From JAGRAX01 sp041391365 (GTDB lineage Bacteria > Bdellovibrionota_G > JALEGL01 > JAGRMV01): 64,000 nt of DNA. The stretch is taken from contig JAWKOC010000001.1 in assembly GCA_041391365.1 (NCBI GenBank), forward strand, positions 620,001 through 684,000, in the 5' to 3' direction. The notes under the pieces were generated by a model, which made no database searches, was not told the DNA's origin, and worked only from the letters and a program-made list of their open reading frames with translations. The position numbers and the translations under genes are program-made. Positions 8,748 to 17,497 of the stretch are shown here, piece after piece (position 1 is the first letter of the stretch; every line of letters begins with the position of its first letter).

Positions 8748-9575
8748 ATGAAACGCTACATGCACAACACCATCAAACAATGGCTGTCCAAAGAAAACAT
8801 AGAACTTCCATTGATTTTTCACAATCCAATGTTGTATCCATCTTTGATTTTTGGATTTGTGCTTTTTGCACTTACGCTGAATGTATGTAAAAGAACACAA
8901 CAAGAAGCATACCTTGCAACATTCGACAAAGAAGTCCTGGCTTTTGGAAAAGATCTTCAAGTCGGACATGTATTGGAGGATGGAGATTTGATTTCGATTG
9001 CTCTGCCTTCAGAACATCTTCCGGCTCGAGTGATTCGGTACAAAGATCGAGATCAATTTGTTGGGCAACGATTGCTCAAACCTGCCAAAGCTCGGGAGCT
9101 TCTTTTTTGGGATCAGCTCATCACCGAAAAACAACGCAAAACCTCTCTAAAAATTCCTCCGGGATATCGTGCCATTTCAATTTCAGTCACTGATGTCACT
9201 TCTGTTTCCTACCAAATTCAATCCGGAGATCATGTGGATTTGATTGTTCATTTTCAAGATGAACTCCAGAAACCAGAAAGCTTTGTATTGCTGCAAAACG
9301 TTACTGTATTGGCCACATCTACTCGCGGAGATCTGGATGAATACTCATCGATCACGTTGATGGTTCTGCCTGAAGAAGTTCCCGTCATTATGCACGGAGC
9401 CAACTCTTCTGGCATTCAATTGTCCCTGCGAAATCCAGAAGATATGGAAATATTTTCGAAAAATCCCATGGTCGACAGCCAACAACTGTATGAAATGGGC
9501 CAAAAAAACACCCTTCAACAGGAGAGGAAAAAGAAAATTGAAGTGCTAAAAGGAGAAAACATAGACTTTTTCTAA
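8748..9575 (+). CDS. cpaB: CpaB/RcpC-type Flp pilus assembly protein
   Basis: 275 residues with a strong AAGGAGGA Shine-Dalgarno just upstream. An N-terminal membrane segment (about 29-46) is followed by an SAF-like domain (about 55-125, with LQVGHVLEDGDL and VGQRLLKPAKARELLFWDQL). Then comes the RcpC/CpaB core (PPGYRAISISVTDVTSV, IQSGDHVDLIVHF, VLLQNVTVLA). CpaB is a periplasmic component of the Tad secretion system linked to the outer-membrane secretin. The secretin, ATPase and TadB/C genes are not in this window, so the locus is split. Confidence 0.85.
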   Translation: MKRYMHNTIKQWLSKENIELPLIFHNPMLYPSLIFGFVLFALTLNVCKRTQQEAYLATFDKEVLAFGKDLQVGHVLEDGDLISIALPSEHLPARVIRYKDRDQFVGQRLLKPAKARELLFWDQLITEKQRKTSLKIPPGYRAISISVTDVTSVSYQIQSGDHVDLIVHFQDELQKPESFVLLQNVTVLATSTRGDLDEYSSITLMVLPEEVPVIMHGANSSGIQLSLRNPEDMEIFSKNPMVDSQQLYEMGQKNTLQQERKKKIEVLKGENIDFF

Positions 9576-9583
9576 TCATTTCC

Positions 9584-9613
9584 TTGACTTAGAAAGTATC
9601 CTCTTCGTACAAT
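9584..9613 (+). promoter_or_regulatory. promoter of the zinc-ribbon gene
   Basis: TTGACT (9584-9589), 18-base spacer, TACAAT (9608-9613). The -10 ends six bases before the ATG at 9620, so the transcript probably begins at or beside the start codon (leaderless). Confidence 0.55.
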
Positions 9614-9619
9614 AGAGAG

Positions 9620-10735
9620 ATGTTCGCGGTGTATGAATGCGGTGTTTGCAATCACAAATTCAAGTTGGATTTGTCAAAAATCCCCCCTCAAGGGGTAAAA
9701 GTTACTTGCACTCAATGCATGAACTTCTTTTATCTATCTGGGTCTGCAGTCACCGAATCGAATCTGGATTTTCCAATTTTGGAAAAGCTTTCTGGAGATC
9801 AACCGCAACCCTCAGAAGAAACATTCGAAGCTATCGAGACAAAACCCACCCCGATAGCTCCCAAAGGTACTGAAATTGTTTTCGACTCACATCATGAGCA
9901 TACGATGGATGAATACTCATCTGTTCAAGAAGATGTCACTCAAGATATTACTTCACCTTCTCCCAAAGAGGAGTTGATCGACATTCCGGATGAAGAAGAA
10001 ATTGAAATCGATCATGAAGAATCCATTGAGGTTGTTTCTGATGAAACCTTAGAATCGATTCAAGTCGACTCACTTCAAGAAAGAGTATCGAACGCATTTC
10101 AAAGCAGAATCATTGAAAATGACCCGCATGGTCGAACCATTCCTTCCATTGATTTTACGGATCCCGAAAGCGCCATCAACAAGAAAAAAGGTGCAAGCAT
10201 TCCCCCAAAATCGTCAATCTCTGATTTGATTTCAGACTCGATCGGAGTTCCATCTCCTGAGACCGAGAAAAAAAGTGCCTTCACAAGTACGCAAGCCCCT
10301 GCCATTAGCTACCACGAAGAAATCAAGAGAAATGCCCTTGCCAAAGAGCTGGAAAAAGCTCAAGAAAGAATGGCTGCAAAAACAGGAAGAGTCATAGAAA
10401 CATCGGACTCATCGAACACAGATCGTTATCGTTTTCGAAAAGACAATGATCGAGGAAAAGATGCCGATCGTCTTTCTGATAGTTTGGCAAGCATCAAAAC
10501 ATCCTCAGGATCTAAGCTTGAAAAATATTTGGTTACACTTTCTTTGGTTGTCATCGCAGGAACATTGGTTGCTTTTTTCATGGTCTTCATGAAAGATTCA
10601 AAAACCAAGCAAAACGATGAAAAAAGATTGGAACAAATCATTCTGGATGGAATGAATAATTCATCACCCTCCCCTGAAGAAGGTGATGAAGAGCCAAAAC
10701 AAAAATTTGGCTTTCAAAAGCCACCCGAGCAGTAA
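9620..10735 (+). CDS. zinc-ribbon acidic membrane-anchored protein
   Basis: 371 residues. The N-terminus carries a CxxC...CxxC zinc ribbon (CGVC, CTQC within residues 7-35) of the MJ0042 type common in deltaproteobacteria. A long acidic, low-complexity region rich in Glu, Asp, Ser and Pro follows (about 50-280), then a single membrane helix (about 306-328, YLVTLSLVVIAGTLVAFFMV) and a short charged C-terminus. The ribbon and acidic region would be cytoplasmic. Function is unknown; such proteins often accompany motility or signalling genes. It is convergent with purF, with 29 bases between stops. Confidence 0.7.
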   Translation: MFAVYECGVCNHKFKLDLSKIPPQGVKVTCTQCMNFFYLSGSAVTESNLDFPILEKLSGDQPQPSEETFEAIETKPTPIAPKGTEIVFDSHHEHTMDEYSSVQEDVTQDITSPSPKEELIDIPDEEEIEIDHEESIEVVSDETLESIQVDSLQERVSNAFQSRIIENDPHGRTIPSIDFTDPESAINKKKGASIPPKSSISDLISDSIGVPSPETEKKSAFTSTQAPAISYHEEIKRNALAKELEKAQERMAAKTGRVIETSDSSNTDRYRFRKDNDRGKDADRLSDSLASIKTSSGSKLEKYLVTLSLVVIAGTLVAFFMVFMKDSKTKQNDEKRLEQIILDGMNNSSPSPEEGDEEPKQKFGFQKPPEQ

Positions 10736-10764
10736 TAAAACAAACTTTTTTTAGACCTTGTAAC

Positions 10765-12132
10765 TCAAGACAGAGGTGCTTGGGGCAATTTGACAGGCAC
10801 AGGATAGTTTGCTGAAAAGCAAGCATCGCAAAACTTTTTGGTTGCAGATTGCTCTGCCAGATACAACCCTTCCAAACTCAGGTAACGCACAGAATCGGCT
10901 CCTACAAACTGTTCAATTTGATCTCCATCCATGTTGGCCGCCAAAAGTTCGGATTGACATGGGGTATCGATGCCATAGAAACACGGACTTTTAAAAGGCG
11001 GTGAACTGACCAACAAATGAACTTTCCGAACACCTGCATCTTTGAGCATTTTTACAATCTTTTTGCTTGTGGTTCCCCGTACAATGGAATCATCAATGAC
11101 GATAACATCTTTGCCTTTGAGCAACCGTGAAACGGGATTGAGTTTCACTTTTACACCAAAACCTCGAATGGATTGTTTTGGTTCAATGAATGTTCGACCT
11201 ACATAATGATTGCGAATAAATCCAAACTCAAAAGGAATTCCACTCTGCTCCGAATACCCAAGGGCTGCATAGTTTCCAGAATCCGGAACAGAAATCACAA
11301 AGTCCGCCGAAATCGGATGCTCGATGGCCAACTGCTTTCCCAGGCGTTTTCGAACCTGATATGAAGACTGATCAAATACAGTTGAATCTGGTCTAGAAAA
11401 ATAAATATGTTCGAAAATACAGCATGCCTGTTTTTTTTCATTTCCAAAAAATATAGAACGGAGATTTCCATGAACATCAACGGTAACAATTTCACCTGGC
11501 TCCACATCTCTTACAAAACTAGCACCAATCAAATCAAATGCACAGGTCTCTGAGGAAAACACATATTCCCCAGATTCCAATTGCCCCAATGACAATGGCC
11601 GAATGCCAAGAGGATCTCTGGCACCAATCAAATATTCAGAGGTAAGAAAAAGAAGAGAATAGGCACCCTCAATGCGTTCAAAGCTTTCCTTGATTCGATC
11701 AACCAAGTTTTTTTTCTTAGATCGCGCGATCAGATGAAGAATAACTTCCGTATCCGCCGTAGACTGCAAAATAGCTCCAGAGCCAATCAATTCTTTTTTT
11801 AAAGCAGTATAGTTGGTCAGATTTCCGTTGTGGGCAATCGCGATTTTTCCGTTTTCCGTTTCCACGCAAAAAGGTTGAATGTTAGATCGGCCTCCGCCAC
11901 CTGTGGTTGAATACCGAACATGCCCAATGGCTGCATATCCTTTTAAGATCTCAAACGACTGAAGAGAAAATGCATCTGACACCAAGCCAGATTTACGCAA
12001 ACGATACAGCTCATCGCCATCCGTAGAACAAATGCCCGCAGACTCTTGACCGCGATGTTGCATGGAATACAATCCCAAATAAGTGAGGTTGGATGCTTCT
12101 TTGTGTCCTTGAACTCCAAAAATACCACACAT
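10765..12132 (-). CDS. purF: amidophosphoribosyltransferase
   Basis: 455 residues from MCGIFGV, with Cys 2 as the glutaminase nucleophile and no propeptide. The gene joins purL by a TAATG overlap, which fixes the start; a GTG-type extension upstream is unlikely. The N-terminal Ntn glutaminase (AIAHNGNLTNY, STADTEVI) is followed by a phosphoribosyltransferase domain with the PRPP loop VIVIDDSIVRGTT. Cysteines in CCIFEHIYFSRPDS, DTPCQSEL and FCDAC match the [4Fe-4S]-containing Bacillus-type enzyme. It makes 5-phosphoribosylamine, the first committed step of purine synthesis. Confidence 0.95.
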   Translation of the reverse strand: MCGIFGVQGHKEASNLTYLGLYSMQHRGQESAGICSTDGDELYRLRKSGLVSDAFSLQSFEILKGYAAIGHVRYSTTGGGGRSNIQPFCVETENGKIAIAHNGNLTNYTALKKELIGSGAILQSTADTEVILHLIARSKKKNLVDRIKESFERIEGAYSLLFLTSEYLIGARDPLGIRPLSLGQLESGEYVFSSETCAFDLIGASFVRDVEPGEIVTVDVHGNLRSIFFGNEKKQACCIFEHIYFSRPDSTVFDQSSYQVRKRLGKQLAIEHPISADFVISVPDSGNYAALGYSEQSGIPFEFGFIRNHYVGRTFIEPKQSIRGFGVKVKLNPVSRLLKGKDVIVIDDSIVRGTTSKKIVKMLKDAGVRKVHLLVSSPPFKSPCFYGIDTPCQSELLAANMDGDQIEQFVGADSVRYLSLEGLYLAEQSATKKFCDACFSANYPVPVKLPQAPLS

Positions 12133-14312
12133 TACGACAACCCTTTCCAAAATGCTTTTTGAGATGATTTGAAATGCTTAATACTTTCTTTGTATTGTCC
12201 ATTGATATCAATTTCGCTACCCCCAGACTCTCCAAGAACATAAAATGAAAGTCCTGAATTCTGGACGTGGTCCGAAATGGCTTTTATCTTTTCTGAATAT
12301 GCAGCCACAAGAAAGGCTCCTGCAAATTCTCCAAACAAAAACACATTGGGATCAATTCCATCGGGTGTTTGAATCTTACATCCAATCTTGGGCAACATTG
12401 CAGTTAAAGATTTAAAAACACCCCCCGATCGCACAACACACGAATGCTGTATCGATTGATTGTGAATCAAAGCCAAAAGTGTTTTTTGGAGTCGCTTTTC
12501 CTGAGCCAGATCAATGGGAGGACACATCAATTCCTTTTCCCCCAATACTTTTCTAGCTACCAAAGACTGATACAAACGATCGAAGACTTGTGCAGTTCCC
12601 ACATACCCGATGTGAAGACCAGATTCGTGGATATAAGGGTGACAAATGGGGGCTCCAGGTTCAACAATCCCCACCATTCCTACACTCGGAGTGGGCAATA
12701 TATTGGTTTGATCAGTCTGATTGTACAAACTTGCATTGCCACCTGTGATGGGGGTTTGAAAATATGCGCAGCTTTCTCCTAGGGACTCAATCGAAATTCG
12801 AATTTGATCCATGATTTCTGGCTCCTGAGGATTTCCAAAATTCAAACAGTTGGTCGTAGCCACGGCCTTGGCACCCACACTGGCAAGACTTTGAATACAA
12901 TAGGAAACAAGATGCTGCATCCCTTTGTGAGGATCAGCCTGACACAAATGGGCCAAACTTTTCAACACCACCCCAACTTTATGTTTTGAATCTTTGACCC
13001 TCAAAACCGAAGCATCTGCACCTGGGCCAATCAGTGTATCTGCACCAACCGAATGATCATATTGTTGGTAGATGTATTCTTTTTCTGCAAAACTTCCAGA
13101 TTCAAGAAGTTTATGCACAATGTCTTTGATGGAAAAATCCCTCAAACACGAGTTGGCATCTAAACTTCGATCAAAAATTTTCCCTGTAGCTATCGGACGA
13201 TCATAGACTGGAGCTTTGGAAGAAACAGGTTCAACAGGAAGGTCTACCACTTTTTCTCCATGGTGATACGCCAACACTTTTGGCTCGGCGATGATCTTAC
13301 CAATCGCAGCACTATCTACACCCCATTTTTTGGCTACCTCAAGAACTTCATCCAATCGTTCTGGATGAACGACCGCCAGCATTCTTTCTTGAGACTCAGA
13401 GAGAAAAATTTCATAAGCTGAAGTGTTTTTTTCTCGAAGAGGAACCAAATCAAGATTGATTTCCATTCCACATTGCCCCTTGGAAGACATTTCAAAGGTA
13501 GAGCACGCAATTCCAGCAGCTCCCATATCTTGAATAGCAACAAGTAACTTCTTTTGAATCATTTCAAGAGTGGCTTCCATCACGAGCTTTTCCATAAACG
13601 GATCACCCACTTGCACGGTAGGTCGCTTGTCTTCGCTTTCCTCATCAAATTCTTCCGAAGCCATGGTAGCTCCATGAATCCCATCTTTTCCTGTTTTGGA
13701 TCCCAAATACAAAACGATATTTCCGACACCTTCAGCTTTGGCTGTGTAAATTTCATTGATTTTGCAAACACCTACAGCCATGGCATTGACCAGATTGTTT
13801 CCATCATAACAGGAATCGAACTTGGTCTCACCGTTGACCGTTGGAATCCCCATACAATTCCCATAATGAGAAATTCCCGAGACGACACCCTTGAGCAAAT
13901 GAGGAACTTTAGGGTGACTTTCTTCTCCAAAATGCAACGAATCCAAAACAGCGATGGGCCTTGCACCCATGGTGAAAATATCTCTTAAAATTCCACCTAC
14001 ACCGGTTGCAGCACCTTGAAAAGGCTCAATGAAGGATGGGTGATTGTGACTTTCAACCTTGAAACAGACCGCATGGGTGCCATCCAAATCAATGACTCCA
14101 GCATTTTCTCCAGGTCCCAGGATAACGTGGGGACCCGTGGTCGGAAGATTGCGCAAATATTTTCGGGTGCTTTTATAGCTACAATGCTCACTCCACATCA
14201 CAGCAAAAATCCCAAGTTCTACTTGATTGGGATCTCGATGGAGCAAGGAGCAAATCAGATCAAACTCTTCCGAGCTCAGTCCATGCTCCAAAGCCTCATC
14301 TCTCAAATTCAT
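12132..14312 (-). CDS. purL: phosphoribosylformylglycinamidine synthase II (small PurL)
   Basis: 726 residues, the usual size for the small PurL that works with PurQ and PurS. Recognisable blocks include EHCSYKSTRKYL, PGENAGVIDL, KVESHNHPS, GAATGVGGI..RDI, GNCMGIP..NGET and ITGGNASLYN. It is the ATP-dependent amidotransferase catalytic subunit converting FGAR to FGAM. It follows purS with a 17-base overlap and overlaps purF by one base. PurQ, the glutaminase partner, is not encoded beside it and must lie elsewhere if the pathway is complete. Confidence 0.95.
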   Translation of the reverse strand: MNLRDEALEHGLSSEEFDLICSLLHRDPNQVELGIFAVMWSEHCSYKSTRKYLRNLPTTGPHVILGPGENAGVIDLDGTHAVCFKVESHNHPSFIEPFQGAATGVGGILRDIFTMGARPIAVLDSLHFGEESHPKVPHLLKGVVSGISHYGNCMGIPTVNGETKFDSCYDGNNLVNAMAVGVCKINEIYTAKAEGVGNIVLYLGSKTGKDGIHGATMASEEFDEESEDKRPTVQVGDPFMEKLVMEATLEMIQKKLLVAIQDMGAAGIACSTFEMSSKGQCGMEINLDLVPLREKNTSAYEIFLSESQERMLAVVHPERLDEVLEVAKKWGVDSAAIGKIIAEPKVLAYHHGEKVVDLPVEPVSSKAPVYDRPIATGKIFDRSLDANSCLRDFSIKDIVHKLLESGSFAEKEYIYQQYDHSVGADTLIGPGADASVLRVKDSKHKVGVVLKSLAHLCQADPHKGMQHLVSYCIQSLASVGAKAVATTNCLNFGNPQEPEIMDQIRISIESLGESCAYFQTPITGGNASLYNQTDQTNILPTPSVGMVGIVEPGAPICHPYIHESGLHIGYVGTAQVFDRLYQSLVARKVLGEKELMCPPIDLAQEKRLQKTLLALIHNQSIQHSCVVRSGGVFKSLTAMLPKIGCKIQTPDGIDPNVFLFGEFAGAFLVAAYSEKIKAISDHVQNSGLSFYVLGESGGSEIDINGQYKESIKHFKSSQKAFWKGLS

Positions 14313-14538
14313 ACTCGTAATCCTCCAGCAATGGGTTGGTCAAAATCTGCTGGCACAACTGATCAATCACTTGCTTGGCTTTTTCTTTCTCTTGTTCTTG
14401 GATTTCAAATTCGATCATTTTCCCAATGCGGACATCTTGAATGTCTTTGTGGCCCAAATGAGAAATAGAAGCCTCCAACGCTTTTCCTTGTGGGTCCAAA
14501 ATTTCTTTTTTGATTCGAATCAAAAGTTTTACTTTCAC
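14296..14538 (-). CDS. purS: phosphoribosylformylglycinamidine synthase subunit PurS
   Basis: 80 residues matching the PurS family in size and pattern: an N-terminal strand (KVKLLIRIKKEILDPQG), the conserved VRIGKMIEFE segment, and a C-terminal helix ending in NPLLEDYEYE. PurS bridges PurL and PurQ in the three-part FGAM synthase. Its ATG overlaps the purC stop (ATGA) and its end overlaps purL, as expected in a tightly coupled operon. Confidence 0.93.
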   Translation of the reverse strand: MKVKLLIRIKKEILDPQGKALEASISHLGHKDIQDVRIGKMIEFEIQEQEKEKAKQVIDQLCQQILTNPLLEDYEYEFER

Positions 14539-15254
14539 TGCTTTGACTCCTCTATTCTTTTGCAGACTTCTTCATAGGCCGAAACCAGTCCACCCAAATC
14601 TTTACGAAATCGATCTTTGTCCATGATCTTCTTGGTGGCTTTGTCCCACAGTCGACATCCATCAGGAGAGATTTCATCAGCCAGCAATATATTTCCTTGT
14701 GAGTCCATGCCAAATTCCATTTTGAAATCTACCAAGGTAATTCCAATGTTGTCGAAATAGCTTCTCAAACATTCATTGATCCCCGTCGCCATGGTTCTGA
14801 TGTTTTTCAGATTCTCCGAAGTGGCCAATCCCATCATATAAATATGATCGGCCGTAAACATGGGGTCGCCCAAGGCATCATGTTTATAATAATATTCAAT
14901 CAAAGAAGGATCTATGCTTTTGCCTTCCTCAATCCCTAAGCGTTTGCACAAGCTACCTGCCGCTATATTTCGAACCACGACTTCGATCGGAAAAATATGA
15001 ACTTTCTTAACCAAAAATTCACGATCGGTTAGCTTTTCAAGAAAATGAGATTTGAACCCTTTCCTATCCAAAAAGGAGAAAATATGTGCGCTGATCCGGG
15101 CATTCCAGATTCCCTTCCCCTCGATCACGGCTTTTTTTTGGGCATTGAATGCCGTTGCATCATCTTTAAAATAAAGGATAAATTGATCAGGGTTGGGTGT
15201 AGCATAAACGATTTTTGCCTTACCTTCGTAGACCTGAGAAGATTTTTCTGTCAT
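14535..15254 (-). CDS. purC: SAICAR synthetase
   Basis: 239 residues with the family's YEGKAKIVYAT start, FKDDATAFN, PIEVVVRNIAAGSL and the C-terminal LADEISPDGCRLWD. It ligates aspartate to CAIR using ATP. First gene of purC-purS-purL-purF. A TTGCTC-17-TATAGT promoter lies immediately upstream, its -10 eight bases from the ATG. Confidence 0.96.
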   Translation of the reverse strand: MTEKSSQVYEGKAKIVYATPNPDQFILYFKDDATAFNAQKKAVIEGKGIWNARISAHIFSFLDRKGFKSHFLEKLTDREFLVKKVHIFPIEVVVRNIAAGSLCKRLGIEEGKSIDPSLIEYYYKHDALGDPMFTADHIYMMGLATSENLKNIRTMATGINECLRSYFDNIGITLVDFKMEFGMDSQGNILLADEISPDGCRLWDKATKKIMDKDRFRKDLGGLVSAYEEVCKRIEESKQ

Positions 15255-15262
15255 CGCGCCGT

Positions 15263-15291
15263 ACTATAGACAAGTTGAGTTTGAAGAGCAA
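15263..15291 (-). promoter_or_regulatory. promoter of the pur operon
   Basis: Minus strand: TTGCTC (15286-15291), 17-base spacer, TATAGT (15263-15268), eight bases before the purC ATG at 15254. A leader of about one or two bases is predicted. No room remains for a purine riboswitch. Confidence 0.5.
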
Positions 15292-15326
15292 TAGATATCA
15301 AACCCACCCCCAGGATCCAGGACGTT

Positions 15327-16528
15327 TTAGCTCCGATAATCCAAAAGTGCTTTGATCCGAGTGATGATTTTGATCAACAATCCCGAAATCAATGTTTGAA
15401 GACCAATGAGGATAAACGCAGCACCAATCATCAACCACGACCAGTGAAATTCAAACTTATTTTGGACCAAATACTGTCCAAAATAAACGCCATTGATCAT
15501 AAGTCCACATCCCATGATCAAAAAGCCATACAAATCCATGTATTGATACACTCGAAGCACTTTATTGATTGTATGAACCCATGGAGCACTTTCATAATGT
15601 TGAAAAAATGTAGAAACTAAAAATCTGGCAAAAATCCCAAACAAGATCACTTGAACCCCACCTACAAAAAAATACAAAGCCCCAATGGATCGATAGATGT
15701 AATCCGAAAACAAAACATCCTGTGAATACATGGCCTTTGCAGTAGGCTCTATCATAAGAAAAAAGCTACAAAAAATCGAAAAAGATCCCAGATAGAAAAA
15801 AACCTTAAAAGGGTTGTAGATCAACACTGTTCCCAAGATGATTCTCAAAAAACGAACCCCATCTGTAACAGCATTGAGTTTGGACTCCCACTTCGCTCGG
15901 CATAACTCACAGGCACTTCAAACAAGCTTACTTTCTCATGAAGCGCCTTACTGGACATCGCAGGCGTGAAGTGAAGACCGTCAGGCAATGGGTAAAGTCG
16001 ACTCAAAACTTCTCGTTTGAACAGTCGAATTCCACTGGCTGTATCTTCGACTTTTTCACCCGCAAGAAATGAAAGTAGGTATGCAAAGAAGTAATTTCCA
16101 ATTTTACGAATTTTTGGCATTCCTGATGACTTGGTTCCAAATCGTTTGCCAACCACCATATCTACATTTTTTGCCTCCATCGCCTGTGACATTTCAACAA
16201 AATTCATAGGGTCAATGGTTCCATCCCCATCCATAAAAGCCAAATACTGTCCCTTCGCCGCTTCAAACCCAGTTTTGAGAGCAGCTCCATACCCCATATT
16301 GATTGGATGGGTGCACACTTGTACATATTCCCTTGATATCTTATCCAGTTCTTTGGCGGTGCCATCTATGGAGCCATCATTGACTACAACGATTTCGATA
16401 TCAGCAAAATGAGTGCCTTGGAGAATTTTGGGTCGCGACTCAATCAGAGAATCTACGACTTTATAGATGTGTTGTTCTTCATTGTATGCAGGAACGACAA
16501 TGGATAATATTTTTTCGGTCATGGACAC
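15327..16528 (-). CDS. DPM/GtrB-like family 2 glycosyltransferase with C-terminal membrane domain (frameshifted)
   Basis: The frame 16528-15845 encodes a GT2 domain (LSIVVPAYNEE, VVNDGSIDGT, MDGDGTIDP, DTASGIRLF) that breaks off at SYAERSGSP. The frame 15848-15327 supplies the four-helix membrane tail starting LRIILGTVLIYNPFKVF. Adding one A to the minus-strand AAA (plus TTT 15879-15881) gives a seamless GSPKLNAVTDGVRFLRIILGT, the normal order in polyprenyl-phosphate sugar transferases of about 400 residues. It likely loads a sugar onto a lipid carrier at the inner membrane. It sits with another GT2 and a GT-C-like protein in one minus-strand operon. Confidence 0.8.
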
Positions 16529-17497
16529 CTATTTTTTACCTCGAATCAGTTGGATATAAAAAGAAAAATTCCATAAAAAAAATGGGATCATAAAATACCC
16601 TGAGGCGAGGACAGCTCTCAACAAACCTATTTTCAAAGAAAATAGTACCCAGAAACCAACCAAAATACCCAAAATCAGCCAAAGAAGCGAAGCCAAGCCA
16701 CTCCAAATCGCCCAAATCAGTGCACAAAGTATAGATAAGGAAATAAGATCTACGTTTTGAAACCTATGATGCTTATGGAATAATTTACCATGGGCCATGC
16801 CATATCGATTCATCATGGAACAAAACCCTGCAAACGATTCTGGTCTCCTGTGCATAACTTTTGCGGTTGGGGTACAGTAAAATTGATACCCTGCTTTGGA
16901 AAGACGTATATCAAGATCAAGGTCTTCACATGGCCATAAACTCGTATCAAATCCTCCAACTTCTACCAAAGCTTCTCTTTTGTACATCACATTGCAGGTT
17001 GGGTTGTGATTCACTTTCACCATTTGTGGCTGCTGATGCAAATAGTCTGAGACAAAATGCATCGAATGAAGAATATCTGCATGAAGTCTTTCTTTCCACT
17101 TCGATTGAGGAAAGACCAATTGAGGTCCCCCCACCGCAACCACAGTTTCATCCATAGACGAAATACCCTTCACAAGTTCCACAAGCCAGTCTTCATCCAC
17201 AATACAATCGCCATCGGTAAATGCAATGAACTGTCTTTCTGTTCGAGCTAAAGCTGCGTTCCTACTCGCAGATGCCCCTATTCCTTCAGTACGAATGACT
17301 TCAATGGAATCTTGGAATTTTTCCAAAGTCACAGAGGTCTCATCGGTAGACCCATCATCTATGATGATGATCTTGGCCATGTCCCTGGAGGCACGAATCA
17401 ATGATTGTACAGCTGCTTCAACATACTTGCCTTCATTCCTAATGGGCACAATGATACAAACTTCATGCAAAATGTGGCTATCATCTTGTTTATTCAC
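16529..17497 (-). CDS. family 2 glycosyltransferase, membrane-anchored
   Basis: 322 residues: a GT-A domain (about 12-235) with EVCIIVPIRNE, IIIDDGSTDET, the nucleotide/metal-binding TDGDC, and a later CEDLDLDIRLSKAGYQ and MHRRPES block. Two hydrophobic helices follow near the C-terminus (about 255-315). The GTG start overlaps the stop of the restored upstream gene by eight bases. Such enzymes transfer a nucleotide-activated sugar to a lipid-linked or surface acceptor. Acceptor and sugar are unknown. Confidence 0.85.
   Translation of the reverse strand: MNKQDDSHILHEVCIIVPIRNEGKYVEAAVQSLIRASRDMAKIIIIDDGSTDETSVTLEKFQDSIEVIRTEGIGASASRNAALARTERQFIAFTDGDCIVDEDWLVELVKGISSMDETVVAVGGPQLVFPQSKWKERLHADILHSMHFVSDYLHQQPQMVKVNHNPTCNVMYKREALVEVGGFDTSLWPCEDLDLDIRLSKAGYQFYCTPTAKVMHRRPESFAGFCSMMNRYGMAHGKLFHKHHRFQNVDLISLSILCALIWAIWSGLASLLWLILGILVGFWVLFSLKIGLLRAVLASGYFMIPFFLWNFSFYIQLIRGKK

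Noticed and set aside
15255..15326. Possible purine riboswitch before purC
   Set aside because: The -10 box is eight bases from the ATG, leaving no leader for an aptamer, and no conserved purine-box pattern is visible.
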